This document shows, one piece after another, positions 42,923 to 51,358 of a DNA stretch of 64,000 bases. The stretch lies in contig NZ_LIVT01000006.1 of NCBI RefSeq assembly GCF_001905905.1, positions 49,702 through 113,701 on the forward strand, given 5' to 3'. This DNA comes from Streptomyces sp. CB02366. Its GTDB lineage: Bacteria; Actinomycetota; Actinomycetes; Streptomycetales; Streptomycetaceae. Made by a program: the position numbers and the translations under genes. Positions within the stretch are counted from its first letter, which is position 1. Each line of letters starts with the position of its first letter. A model generated the notes under the pieces. That model was given only the letters and a program-made list of their open reading frames with translations, was not told where the DNA came from and did no database searches.

Positions 42923-43783
42923 TCAGACCTCACGAGCCACGTGGGCGTGGAGATGGGCGGCGGTCTCCCGGTCGGCGGGGAGGAACGTCTCGATGGCCAG
43001 TTCGGCCACCGTCACGTCCATCGGCGTGTTGAACGTCGCGATCGACGACACGAACGACAGGACCCGGCCACCGTGTTCGAACAGCATCGGCAACGCGAAC
43101 GGGGTGGCGGCCCGCTCCCGGCCCGCCCGCCCGGCGGTCCGCTCGGTTCCGCGGGCGCCGCCGGCCGGGCGGGCCCCCTCGGCGGCCCGCCCGGGGGCCG
43201 GATAGGCGGCCACCTCTTCGTACAGTTCGCGCAGGGCGGGTGAGCGCACGAGGGCGATCTGGCGCTCCATCTGCGCCAGCAGGTCCGCCCGCCACTCCGG
43301 GAGGTTCACGATGCGCGGGGCGAGCCCTTCCGGGTGGAGCGTGAGCCGCATGGCGTTCACGGGCGGCGCCAGCAGGTCCTCCGACACCCCTTCCAGCAGC
43401 AGGGCGACCCCCCGGTTGGCCGCCACGACCCCGTAGACGCCGTCCACCACCAGCGCCGGGTACGGCTCGTACGCCGTGAGCAGCCGGTCGAGGCTCTCGC
43501 GCAGGGAGGACAGGGCGGGGTCGTCGAGCGGCGTCTGCGCGTAGCGGGGCGCGTAACCGGCCACTACGAGAAGGGCGTTGCGTTCACGGACCGGGACGTC
43601 CAGCACCTCGGCCAGCCGCAGGACCATGTCCTCGCTGGGCCGGGAGCGGCCCGTCTCGACGAACGAGATGTGACGGGCCGAGGAATCCGCGCGCAGGGCC
43701 AGCTCCAACTGGCTGATGCGCCGCTGTTCCCGCCATTCCCGCAGCAGTGGGCCTACTCCCGTGTCGGGCAAGACAGTCGTCAT
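42923..43783 (-). CDS. XRE-family regulator with MmyB-like ligand domain
   Basis: 286 residues. The N-terminal XRE HTH covers about 10-65 (LLREWREQRRISQLELALRA, then ARHISFVETGRSRPSEDMVLRLAEVL). The C-terminal MmyB-like domain, thought to bind fatty acids, follows (YEPYPALVVDGVYGVVAANRG, NAMRLTLHPEGL), interrupted by a ~35-residue Ala/Gly/Arg insert. It reads divergently from the pterin dehydratase gene across 60 bases. In Streptomyces such regulators often control a divergent dehydrogenase or hydrolase, so its target may be elsewhere. Confidence 0.88.
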   Translation of the reverse strand: MTTVLPDTGVGPLLREWREQRRISQLELALRADSSARHISFVETGRSRPSEDMVLRLAEVLDVPVRERNALLVVAGYAPRYAQTPLDDPALSSLRESLDRLLTAYEPYPALVVDGVYGVVAANRGVALLLEGVSEDLLAPPVNAMRLTLHPEGLAPRIVNLPEWRADLLAQMERQIALVRSPALRELYEEVAAYPAPGRAAEGARPAGGARGTERTAGRAGRERAATPFALPMLFEHGGRVLSFVSSIATFNTPMDVTVAELAIETFLPADRETAAHLHAHVAREV

Positions 43784-43843
43784 GCCCCGACCGTAACGTC
43801 ACCACCTGAGTACCCACCCCCACGACCCCCACGGGAGCCGTCC

Positions 43844-44152
43844 ATGGCCGCCGAACCGCTGTCGCCCGCCGAGATCGACCGTCGCCTGGAGAGCCTGCCG
43901 GGCTGGACGCTGGAAGGAGGCGACCGGATCACCCGGACCTTCCGGCTGCCCTCCCACATCGCCGCCGCCGCGCTGACGGTCCACATCGCGGCGATCCAGG
44001 ACGAGTTGAACCATCATTCCGACCTGGCCCTCGGCTACGACACGGTGGCTCTCTCCGTCCGTACGCACGACGCGGGGGGCGCGGTCACCGAGAAGGACTT
44101 CGCGCTCGCCGCCCGGGTGACGGCCGCCGCCCCAGCCCACGGCGCCGAGTAG
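43844..44152 (+). CDS. 4a-hydroxytetrahydrobiopterin dehydratase (PCD/DCoH)
   Basis: 102 residues, the normal family length. The active-site signature is intact: the His pair in LNHHSDLALGYDTVALSV and THDAGGAVTEKDFALA. It dehydrates 4a-hydroxy-tetrahydropterin so the cofactor of aromatic amino acid hydroxylases can be recycled; no phenylalanine hydroxylase is in the window. In bacteria without pterin hydroxylases, related proteins help molybdopterin enzymes. ATG 43844 follows GGGAG. Confidence 0.9.
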   Translation: MAAEPLSPAEIDRRLESLPGWTLEGGDRITRTFRLPSHIAAAALTVHIAAIQDELNHHSDLALGYDTVALSVRTHDAGGAVTEKDFALAARVTAAAPAHGAE

Positions 44153-44237
44153 CCCGACGCGGACTCGCCCGTCTGCGGGCCGCTCGGACGGCCACCGCGC
44201 CGCAGCGCTCGACGGGCCCCCGCGCCGGGGCGCCCGC

Positions 44238-44252
44238 CCGGACGCCGTCCGG
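44238..44252. terminator. short dyad between convergent genes
   Basis: CCGGAC-GCC-GTCCGG ends two bases before the stop of the LysR gene (minus strand) in the 101-base gap shared with the dehydratase gene. Probably part of a bidirectional terminator; the stem is short. Confidence 0.4.
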
Positions 44253-44253
44253 C

Positions 44254-45216
44254 TCAGGCCACCGTGCCGAACCTCGGATGCGCGCCGAGCCACTGCGCGT
44301 AGCCCGGGCTGCGGGACACCGCCTCCGTGTACGCCGCCCGGGCCGCCCCGGTCACCGCCCCGGCCGCCGCGTCGGCGGCGGGGGAGTGCGGGTGCCAGCC
44401 CACCAGATGGCGCCAGCTGAGCGGCGCCCCGGCCAGCGGCCGGGTCACCACGCCGGGCGTGGGCGGAAAGGTCGCCCGGCACAGCCCGATCGCCCGCCCC
44501 ACCTGCACCAGGTGGACGACGGAGGCGGTGTCCGTCTCGAACACCGACACCGGGGTGAAGCCCGACCGGGCGCAGGCCGCGGTGAAGCAGTCGGCGAAGC
44601 AGCCCTCGCCCGGCACGTCGGCCCAGCCCTCGTCCGCGAGCGCGGCCAGCTCCAGTTCCGTTTCACCGGCCAGGGGGTGCTGCTCCGGCAGCATCACGAA
44701 GACCGGGTCCACCCCCACGACCTCCCACACCAGCCGGTCCGGCAGCGGCGGCGGGCTCTCGCCGCACGTCCCGATCAACGCGAAGTCCAGCCGCCCGTCG
44801 ATCACCAGGGAGGCGATCTCGCCCACCGACCACGAGGTGTGCGTCGACACCTGCGCCGACGGGTGTGCGGCGGCCATCCGGTCCACCAGGCCGCCGAGCA
44901 GCGGGCCGTGCGTGCCGCCCAGCCGGAACCGGTCCAGCGACCCCGTGGCGTTGGCGAACCGCACTGCTTCCGCCTGGAGTTCGCTGACCGCGGGCAGGAC
45001 CACCCGGGCCCGGTCCAGCACCAGTTCTCCGAGCGGGGTGGCGCGCGCACCGGTGTGGTCGCGGTCGAAGAGAGCGCCGCCCAGGGCTTTCTCGATCCGC
45101 CTCAACTGGGCGCTGAGAGCGGGCTGGGCGAGCCCCAGTGCGGCGGCGGCCTTGGTGAGGCTGCCGGTGTCGGCTATGGCACGGACCGTTCTCAGATGGC
45201 GCAACTCCAGCTCCAT
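44254..45216 (-). CDS. LysR-family transcriptional regulator, probably leaderless
   Basis: 320 residues: HTH at the N-terminus (MELELRHLRTVRAIADTGSLTKAAAAL, AQPALSAQLRRIEKALGG), then the effector domain (FRLGGTHGPLLGGLVDRMAAAHP). The protein begins at the family's usual point, yet the ATG at 45216 has no ribosome site. Instead a TTGCCG/TAACTT promoter ends 6 bases before it, so the transcript probably starts at the AUG. A CCATAA-N7-TTATGG dyad covers the -10 and start codon, implying tight autoregulation. Divergent from the methyltransferase gene at 45564. Confidence 0.92.
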   Translation of the reverse strand: MELELRHLRTVRAIADTGSLTKAAAALGLAQPALSAQLRRIEKALGGALFDRDHTGARATPLGELVLDRARVVLPAVSELQAEAVRFANATGSLDRFRLGGTHGPLLGGLVDRMAAAHPSAQVSTHTSWSVGEIASLVIDGRLDFALIGTCGESPPPLPDRLVWEVVGVDPVFVMLPEQHPLAGETELELAALADEGWADVPGEGCFADCFTAACARSGFTPVSVFETDTASVVHLVQVGRAIGLCRATFPPTPGVVTRPLAGAPLSWRHLVGWHPHSPAADAAAGAVTGAARAAYTEAVSRSPGYAQWLGAHPRFGTVA

Positions 45217-45251
45217 AAAGGCAAGTTATGGCCCCGGAGGCACCCCGGCAA
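45213..45251 (-). promoter_or_regulatory. leaderless promoter of the LysR gene with LTTR box over the -10
   Basis: Minus strand: TTGCCG (plus 45246-45251), 17-base spacer, TAACTT (plus 45223-45228), then GCCTTT and the ATG. The dyad CCATAA (45213-45218) / TTATGG (45226-45231), containing ATAA-N7-TTAT, fits the LysR T-N11-A pattern and spans the -10 and start. The remaining part of the 347-base gap 45217-45563 contains only the palindrome at 45508 and no gene. Confidence 0.6.
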
Positions 45252-45507
45252 TATGTGTGCTCCGCCTACCGTTCGGTCGGTGTACACGCGGTGTACCCCG
45301 GCCGGGGCGGAGAGCGGCGGGCGGATTCCGCTTCAGCCGTGCCGGGCCCCGTCCCCGGCGGCCTCGCGGGCGAAGACGGCGAAGTCCTCCGGCTCCCGCC
45401 CGGCCCTGGCGTCGAGAGGCCGACGGCCGTGGGCCCTCTCGCCGGGCAGGGTGCTCGACGTACGGAACAGGGAACGCGGCGGCGGGCCGGGCGTCGAGGC
45501 GCGCGAT

Positions 45508-45522
45508 TTGCCGGACCGGCAA
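45508..45522. promoter_or_regulatory. 15-bp perfect palindrome before the methyltransferase
   Basis: TTGCCGG-A-CCGGCAA, with an additional TTGCCG half-site at 45529-45534, just upstream of the start at 45564. Looks like an operator with an accessory half-site. The same TTGCCG hexamer is the -35 of the divergent LysR promoter. Confidence 0.5.
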
Positions 45523-45563
45523 CGAAGCTTGCCGTGGGCCCGTCCGTTGGCGACCCTGGCCCC

Positions 45564-46505
45564 ATGAGCAGCCACGCCGCCCACGGCCACCACGACGCGC
45601 CCGCCTCCGCCGCCCCCGTACACGCGCACGGGCACGCGCACGGGCCGGGGGGAGACCCCGCGACGGACATCGACTGGGACGTCCTCGGTCCCCTGCTGGA
45701 GCAGGAGGCCGAACTCAACGCCGCGCAGTACGAGGAGGCGGCCCGCTGGATCGCCGCCCTGCCCACCGCGCCCGAGGTCCGCCGGATCCTCGACGTCGGC
45801 AGCGGTCCCGGCGTCGTCTCCTGCCTGCTGGCGGAGGCTTTCCCCGAGGCCGAGGTGGTCGCCGTGGACGCGACGCCCGCTCTCCTGCGGCGCGCCTCGG
45901 AGCGGGCGCGACGCCTCGGCCTGGGCGACCGCCTCCGGACCCTGAGCGCCGGACTGCCCGAGGACATCGACACCTTGGGCGAGGCCGATCTGATCTGGGC
46001 GGGCAACTCCCTGCACCACCTGGGCGATCAGCGCGCCGCCCTGGCCGGATTCGCCGCCCTGCTGCGACCGGGCGGCACGGTCGCGCTCGTCGAGGGCGGG
46101 CTCCCGGCCCGACGGCTGCCCCGCGACATCGGCATCGGGGAGCCCGGCCTGGAGGCCCGGATGGGCGCGGCCTCCGCCACCCGCTTCGAGCGCATGCGCT
46201 CCGAACTCCCGGGAGCCAAGCGGGAGACCGAGGACTGGAGGGCCCTGTTCAGCGCGGTCGGACTCACCCCGCAGGGCACCCGCAGCTTCCTCCTCGACCT
46301 GCCCGCCCCGCTCGACCGCCCCGCCCGCGAACACGTCATCGCGAGCATCGCCCGCGAGCGGGAGGTACTGGGCGACCTGCTGTCGGCCGAGGACAGCGCC
46401 GTGCTGGAGCGGCTGCTGGACCCCGAGGACCCCGAGGGCCTCCACCACCGCCCCGACGTCCACCTGCTCTCCGCCCGCACGGTGCACCTGGGCCGCCGCG
46501 CCTGA
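45564..46505 (+). CDS. class I SAM-dependent methyltransferase with His-rich N-terminus
   Basis: 313 residues. The first ~30 residues contain eight His, two of them adjacent (SSHAAHGHHDAPAS, HAHGHAHGP), like a metal-binding tail. The Rossmann core follows: RILDVGSGPGVVSCLLA (motif I), VVAVDATPALLRRA, LIWAGNSLHHLGDQ and LLRPGGTVALVEGG. Substrate unknown. The ATG at 45564 lacks a clear ribosome site and may be read from a leaderless or weakly led transcript. Possible control by the divergent LysR protein. Confidence 0.87.
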   Translation: MSSHAAHGHHDAPASAAPVHAHGHAHGPGGDPATDIDWDVLGPLLEQEAELNAAQYEEAARWIAALPTAPEVRRILDVGSGPGVVSCLLAEAFPEAEVVAVDATPALLRRASERARRLGLGDRLRTLSAGLPEDIDTLGEADLIWAGNSLHHLGDQRAALAGFAALLRPGGTVALVEGGLPARRLPRDIGIGEPGLEARMGAASATRFERMRSELPGAKRETEDWRALFSAVGLTPQGTRSFLLDLPAPLDRPAREHVIASIAREREVLGDLLSAEDSAVLERLLDPEDPEGLHHRPDVHLLSARTVHLGRRA

Positions 46506-46511
46506 GCCCGC

Positions 46512-46539
46512 GGGGCCCGCCCGGCGCTCCGCGGGCCCC
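46512..46539. terminator. hairpin between convergent methyltransferase and lectin genes
   Basis: GGGGCCCGC (46512-46520) pairs perfectly with GCGGGCCCC (46531-46539) around a 10-base loop, inside the 36-base convergent gap. Confidence 0.75.
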
Positions 46540-46541
46540 TC

Positions 46542-47009
46542 CTAAGCCACCGGCTCCAACCGCCACCACTGGAAGGGGGAGTCGGTGTCCTCCCACTGCT
46601 GAACCGCGCCCCCGGCCTCCGTGGAGGCGTCGGCGACCTCCAGGACGAGGCCGCTGATGAAACTCACCAGCGTCACCGTCCCGGGCGCCTCCGCGTGCTG
46701 CTCGATCAACCACTCCTGGGCGCCGAAGTTGTTGGCCTTCCACTGCTGGACGCGGGTGCCGTTCGCCGTGCCGGCGCCCGCCACGTCCAGCCGCTTCCCG
46801 CTGTGCTCGTTGACCAGGTGGAAGAGGGCCGCCCCCTCGTGCACGGGGGACAGCCGCCACACCTGGGCGGCCGTTCCGTCGTCCGCGCCCTGCTGGACCC
46901 GGGCCCCACTGCCTCTGGCCGCGCCGTACACCTCCAGCAGCAACCCGCTGCCGACGTTGCGCAGGCGGTACGGGCCCGCCTCGACGACCGGTGCGCGTTC
47001 CCCGCTCAT
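46542..47009 (-). CDS. single-domain ricin-type beta-trefoil lectin without signal peptide
   Basis: 155 residues made up entirely of one beta-trefoil. Three repeats each hold the GxxLxVxGxxxxxGxxVQQ(W) pattern and end in a QxW-type turn: AQVWRL, AQEWLI, FQWWRL. Ricin B-type domains bind galactose or other glycans and usually sit on secreted enzymes. Here there is neither a catalytic partner nor a signal peptide (MSGERAPVVEAGPYRL), so the protein is predicted cytoplasmic or exported by another route. Function unknown. Confidence 0.85.
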   Translation of the reverse strand: MSGERAPVVEAGPYRLRNVGSGLLLEVYGAARGSGARVQQGADDGTAAQVWRLSPVHEGAALFHLVNEHSGKRLDVAGAGTANGTRVQQWKANNFGAQEWLIEQHAEAPGTVTLVSFISGLVLEVADASTEAGGAVQQWEDTDSPFQWWRLEPVA

Positions 47010-47060
47010 GTTCCTTCGTCTCCCCGTTCGATGCGGACCTCCCTCGCGCCGGCCGACGAC

Positions 47061-47092
47061 GGCGCCCCCACCGTGTTCACGGTGAGGGCGCC
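47061..47092 (-). terminator. terminator downstream of the aldo/keto reductase
   Basis: A 14-position stem (47061-47074 with 47079-47092) containing one mismatch and closed by a 4-base loop, 17 bases beyond the reductase stop codon at 47109 (minus strand) and upstream of nothing but the lectin start. Confidence 0.75.
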
Positions 47093-47108
47093 GGGCGGCC
47101 GGACGCGC

Positions 47109-47945
47109 TCAGGCGCCGGCGTTGAACTCGGCGGGGTCCGGGCCGAGCCGCTTGCCCTCGTCCAGGGCCGAGAAGGCGGCGAGGTCGTCGGCGTCCAGCT
47201 CGAAACCGAACACGTCGAGGTTCTCCTTGATCCGCGAGGGCGTCACGGACTTCGGGATCACGATGTTCCCGGTCTGCAGGTGCCAGCGCAGCACCGCCTG
47301 GGCGGGGGTGCGGCCGTGCTTCCGGGCGATGGCGACGACGGTCGGCACCTCCAGCAGGCCCTTGCCCTGGCCCAGCGGCGACCACGCCTCGGTGGCGATG
47401 CCGTGGTCGGCGTGGAAGGCGCGGGACTCGGCCTGCTGGAGCTGCGGGTGCAGCTCGATCTGGTTGACGGCGGGGACCACGGAGGTCTCGGCCAGCAGCC
47501 GCTTCAGGTGCTCGGGCCGGAAGTTCGACACGCCGATGGCCTTCGCGCGGCCGTCGGCGAGGATCTTCTCGAACGCCTTGTACGTGTCGGTGTACGCGTC
47601 CTTCGCTGGGACCGGCCAGTGGATCAGGTAGAGATCGACGTAGTCCAGACCGAGCCGGTCCAGCGAGGCGTCGAAGGCGCGCAGGGTGCTGTCGTGGCCC
47701 TGCTCGCTGTTCCACAGCTTCGTGGTGACGAACAGCTCGTCGCGGGCGACTCCGGAGGCGGCGACGGCCTTGCCGGTGCCCCTCTCGTTCTCGTAGATCG
47801 CGGCGGTGTCGATGCTCCGGTACCCGGCCTCGATGGCGGTGGCGACCGCCTTCTCCGCCTCGTCGTCCGGCACCTGCCAGACGCCGAAACCGAGCTGCGG
47901 CATGTCGAGGCCGTTGTTGAGGGTGATGGAGGGGACCTGGCTCAC
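47109..47945 (-). CDS. aldo/keto reductase (AKR5-like)
   Basis: 278 residues. Start MSQVPSITLNNGLDMPQLGFGVWQV is typical of 2,5-diketo-D-gluconate reductase-like AKRs. The tetrad is complete: Asp and Tyr in RSIDTAAIYENE, Lys in VTTKLWN and His in LYLIHWPVP; the NADPH loop VIPKSVTPSRIKEN is also present. It reduces small aldehydes and ketones in the cytoplasm; physiological substrate unknown. Lone gene with its own terminator. Confidence 0.92.
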   Translation of the reverse strand: MSQVPSITLNNGLDMPQLGFGVWQVPDDEAEKAVATAIEAGYRSIDTAAIYENERGTGKAVAASGVARDELFVTTKLWNSEQGHDSTLRAFDASLDRLGLDYVDLYLIHWPVPAKDAYTDTYKAFEKILADGRAKAIGVSNFRPEHLKRLLAETSVVPAVNQIELHPQLQQAESRAFHADHGIATEAWSPLGQGKGLLEVPTVVAIARKHGRTPAQAVLRWHLQTGNIVIPKSVTPSRIKENLDVFGFELDADDLAAFSALDEGKRLGPDPAEFNAGA

Positions 47946-48034
47946 GTGCGGTCGATCCTAACGTCGTCGATGGGTGACTCCTCGACGACAACGACCGGGC
48001 GGGTCCGGACATTCCCGCCGCCTCCGGATGATCA

Positions 48035-48055
48035 GGCGTGGGCGCCGCCCACGCC
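48035..48055 (-). terminator. terminator downstream of the acyl-CoA ligase
   Basis: GGCGTGGGC-GCC-GCCCACGCC, a perfect 9-bp stem with a 3-base loop, 31 bases past the ligase stop on the minus strand. Confidence 0.65.
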
Positions 48056-48085
48056 CCCGCCGGGCGGCCCGCGGCCTGGAGCGGG

Positions 48086-49915
48086 TCAGTGGTACAGCGC
48101 GTCGACCTCGACCGCGTACGCCGTCTCGATCGCCTTCCGCTTCAGCTTCAGCGAGGGGGTCAGCAGCCCCAGTTCCTCGGTGAAGGGGTGCGCCAGGATC
48201 CGGAACGTACGGATCGACTCGGCCTGCGACACGGCCGTGTTGGCGGCCACCACCGCCCGGCGGACCTCCATCTCCAGCTCCGGGTCGCGCACCAGATCGG
48301 CCGGGTTCAGCGGGGCGCGGCCCTGCATCGCCAGCCAGTGGTCCACGGACTCCTGGTCCACGGTGACGAGCGCCGCGATGTACGGCCGGTCGTTGCCGAC
48401 GACGATGCACTGCGCCACCAGCGGATGCGCCCGGACGCGCTCCTCCAGGCCGGCCGGGGAGACGCTCTTTCCCCCGGACGTCACCAGGATCTCCTTCTTC
48501 CGCCCGGTGATCGTCAGGTAGCCGTCGTCGTCCAGCGAGCCGAGGTCCCCGGTCGCCAGCCAGCCCTCGCGCAGCACCGCCCGGGTGGCCGCCGGGTCGC
48601 CCAGGTAGCCGGAGAACACGTTCGGCCCGCTCACCCACACCTCGCCGTCGTCCGCGATGTGCACCGACGTGCCGGGGACCGGCCGGCCGACCGTCCCGTA
48701 CCGGGTGCGCTCGGGAGGGTTAGCCGTCGCCGCCGCGCTCGTCTCGGTCAGCCCGTACCCCTCGAACACGACCACCCCGGCGCCCGCGAAGAACAGCCCG
48801 AGCCGGCGGTCCATGCCCGACCCGCCCGACATCGCGTGCCGCATCCGGCCGCCCAGCGCGTCGCGGACCTTCCTGTAGACGACCTTGTCGAAGAACTGGT
48901 GCTGCACGCGCAGTCCGGCCGAGGGGCCCGGACCGAGGCCGAACGCCTTCTGCTCCAGGGCCTCCGCGTACTTCACCGCGACCTCGACGGCCCTGTCGAA
49001 CGCCCCGGCCCGACCCTCCGCCTCGGCCGTGCGCCGGGCCCCGTGGAACACCTTCTCGAAGATGTACGGCACCGCCAGGAGGAACGTCGGCCGGAACGTC
49101 AGCAGGTCCGGCATCAGCGCGCTCGCCGACAGCTCCGGCTGGTGGCCGAGCTTGACCCGGCCCCGGACCGCCGCGATCCCCACCATCCGCCCGAAGACGT
49201 GGGCCAGCGGCAGGAAGAGGAGGGTGGCCGCCTCGTCGTCCGGCTTGGAGTGGAACACCGGCTCCCAGCGCGTCACCATCGTGTCGCTCTCGAACATGAG
49301 GCTCGCGTGGGTGATCACGCACCCCTTGGGGCGGCCGGTCGTGCCCGAGGTATAGACGACGGTCGCCACGGAGTCGGGCGTCACCGCGCGCCGGTGCCGC
49401 TGCACCACCTCGTCCTCGATGTGCGCGCCCGCCGCGACCAGTTCGTCCAGCGCTCCGGCGTCCAGCTGCCACAGCCGCTTCAGCCGGGGCAGCCGGTCGA
49501 TCACCGACCCCACGGTCATCGCGTGGTCCTCGTGCTCGACCATCACCGCCACCACCTCGGCGTCGTGCAGCATCCACAGGACCTGCTCGGCGGAGGAGGT
49601 CGGGTAGACCGGTACCGACTGGGCCCCGACGGCCCACAGCGCGAAGTCGAAGAGCGTCCACTCGTAGCGCGTGCGGGACATCAGCGCGACCCGGTCGCCG
49701 AACCGCACACCGTGGGCGATCAGGCCCCGGGCCAGGGCCAGCACCTGGTCGCGGAACTCCCCGGAGGTCACCTCCCGCCACCGCCCCCCGGCGTCCTTGC
49801 GGGCGAGCGCGACGCGGTCCGGGTCGTCCTCCGCGTAGTCGAAGACCACGTCGGCCAGGCCGCCGACCTGTGGCGCCGCCGGCACGGGCGGGACAGTGAA
49901 ATCGCGCAATGACAT
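48086..49915 (-). CDS. long-chain fatty acid-CoA ligase (FAA1-like AMP-binding protein)
   Basis: 609 residues from ATG 49915 with a GAGGAGC site; a longer in-frame ATG at 49936 is less likely. The adenylation motifs are clear: VVYTSGTTGRPKGC (P-loop), the FVGYGLTET-type turn as FEGYGLTETSAA, and WLATGDLGSLDDDGYLTITGRKKEI in the hinge region. It activates long-chain fatty acids to acyl-CoA via acyl-AMP at the membrane face. No beta-oxidation genes are adjacent; the FabH-like gene lies 1.4 kb upstream beyond fdhD. Confidence 0.93.
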   Translation of the reverse strand: MSLRDFTVPPVPAAPQVGGLADVVFDYAEDDPDRVALARKDAGGRWREVTSGEFRDQVLALARGLIAHGVRFGDRVALMSRTRYEWTLFDFALWAVGAQSVPVYPTSSAEQVLWMLHDAEVVAVMVEHEDHAMTVGSVIDRLPRLKRLWQLDAGALDELVAAGAHIEDEVVQRHRRAVTPDSVATVVYTSGTTGRPKGCVITHASLMFESDTMVTRWEPVFHSKPDDEAATLLFLPLAHVFGRMVGIAAVRGRVKLGHQPELSASALMPDLLTFRPTFLLAVPYIFEKVFHGARRTAEAEGRAGAFDRAVEVAVKYAEALEQKAFGLGPGPSAGLRVQHQFFDKVVYRKVRDALGGRMRHAMSGGSGMDRRLGLFFAGAGVVVFEGYGLTETSAAATANPPERTRYGTVGRPVPGTSVHIADDGEVWVSGPNVFSGYLGDPAATRAVLREGWLATGDLGSLDDDGYLTITGRKKEILVTSGGKSVSPAGLEERVRAHPLVAQCIVVGNDRPYIAALVTVDQESVDHWLAMQGRAPLNPADLVRDPELEMEVRRAVVAANTAVSQAESIRTFRILAHPFTEELGLLTPSLKLKRKAIETAYAVEVDALYH

Positions 49916-50205
49916 GCTCCTCGTGGCGCTCCGCACAGCGCCGCGACGCTACCCCACGCGGAAGCCCGGCGGGAGGGGCCGGGGGCCCTCGCACCCCGGT
50001 CCGCCCGGACGGGTCGGCCGTCGAAAACCGGCCAGATGGGCAAGGCTCGGGCGCACGGCCGGGCCGGTTTCGGGGGAGGGGTAAGCGGCCCGCGCCCGAA
50101 TCTCCACCGAATCCGCCCACCGTCCTCCCTTCCCTCCCCCCCCGCGCGTCCACCGTCCTCCGCCCGGCCCCCGCCCTCGTGCCGGCTCCCGCGGCGGGCC
50201 GTGCC

Positions 50206-51054
50206 TCAGACCCTGCCGGTCTCCGTCTCCAGCGCGATCCGGTGCTCACCGGCGTACACGTTCATCGAGGGGCCGCGCAGGAACCCGACCAGCGTCAGTC
50301 CGGCCTCCGCCGCCAGGTCCACCGCGAGCGACGACGGCGCCGAGACCGCCGCGAGCACCGGGATCCCCGCCATCACGGCCTTCTGCGCCAACTCGAACGA
50401 GGCCCGCCCGGAGACCAGCAGCACCGTCCGCGACAGGGGCAGCCGGTGGTCGGTCAGCGCCCGGCCCACCAGCTTGTCCACCGCGTTGTGCCGGCCGACG
50501 TCCTCGCGTACGTCCAGCAGCTCGCCCTCCTCGGAGAACAGTGCGGCGGCGTGCAGGCCACCCGTCCGGTCGAACACCCGCTGTGCGGCCCGCAGCCGGT
50601 CCGGGAGGGCGGACAGCACCTCCGGGGAGACCCGCACCGGGGGCGTGTCGGCCACGGGATGCCGGGTCGTGGTGCGGACCGCGTCCAGGCTGGCCTTGCC
50701 GCACAGGCCGCACGAGGAGGTGGTGTAGACGTTGCGCTCCAGCGTGATGTCGGGGACGCGGACGCCGGGGGCGAGCTTCACGTCCACTACGTTGTAGCTG
50801 TTCCCGCCCTCCGCCGTCGCCCCGGCGCAGTAGACGATCGACTGGACCTCGTCGCCCTCGGCGACCACCCCCTCGCTCACCAGGAAGCCCGCCGCCAGCG
50901 CGAAGTCGTCGCCCGGCGTGCGCATCGTGATGGCCAGCGGCCGGCCGTTCAGCCGGATCTCCAGGGGCTCCTCCGCCACGAGGGTGTCCGCACGGGTGGA
51001 GACCGCCCCGTCCCGGATGCGGAGGGTGCGGCGGCGTTCGGTGGCCCGTCCCAT
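50206..51054 (-). CDS. fdhD: formate dehydrogenase accessory sulfurtransferase FdhD
   Basis: 282 residues from ATG 51054. The essential CxxC loop is present (YTTSSCGLCGKASL), as are RTPGDDFALAAGFLVSEG and the nucleotide-binding DVGRHNAVDKLVG region. FdhD transfers sulfur from a cysteine desulfurase to the molybdenum cofactor before insertion in formate dehydrogenase. No formate dehydrogenase gene is in the window, so its client must be elsewhere on the chromosome. Confidence 0.95.
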   Translation of the reverse strand: MGRATERRRTLRIRDGAVSTRADTLVAEEPLEIRLNGRPLAITMRTPGDDFALAAGFLVSEGVVAEGDEVQSIVYCAGATAEGGNSYNVVDVKLAPGVRVPDITLERNVYTTSSCGLCGKASLDAVRTTTRHPVADTPPVRVSPEVLSALPDRLRAAQRVFDRTGGLHAAALFSEEGELLDVREDVGRHNAVDKLVGRALTDHRLPLSRTVLLVSGRASFELAQKAVMAGIPVLAAVSAPSSLAVDLAAEAGLTLVGFLRGPSMNVYAGEHRIALETETGRV

Positions 51055-51149
51055 AGGTGTGAATCCGATCCTGTCCGTGTGCGATGGCGTCCTGCGCGCC
51101 GGTCCCGCGGGCGGTGGATCCGTCCGCGAAGGCCCGGCCCCCGCGCCGG

Positions 51150-51172
51150 CGGCTCCCCGGACCGGGGAGCCG
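51150..51172. repeat. 23-nt perfect palindrome in the fdhD/fabH divergent gap
   Basis: CGGCTCCCCGG at 51150-51160, a central A, and CCGGGGAGCCG at 51162-51172. It lies in the 304-base divergent gap 51055-51358, which otherwise shows no gene and no convincing promoter pair (a TTGTCA at 51247-51252 lacks a good -10). Could be an operator or a cruciform-forming site. Confidence 0.5.
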
Positions 51173-51358
51173 GAACCCGGCTCCGCCATTGTCCGGCACC
51201 CGCCCCGGCGTGTCGCGATCGTCCGCGCACCACGCCGACCAGCGTGTTGTCAAGGCTCCAACGAGTGAGCCGGATTCCTGTGGGATCACGTGCACGCGTA
51301 CCCGGCGGTAGCGACCAAGACTGGAGGTTCCCTGCCCTACCCGACGATGGGAACCCGT

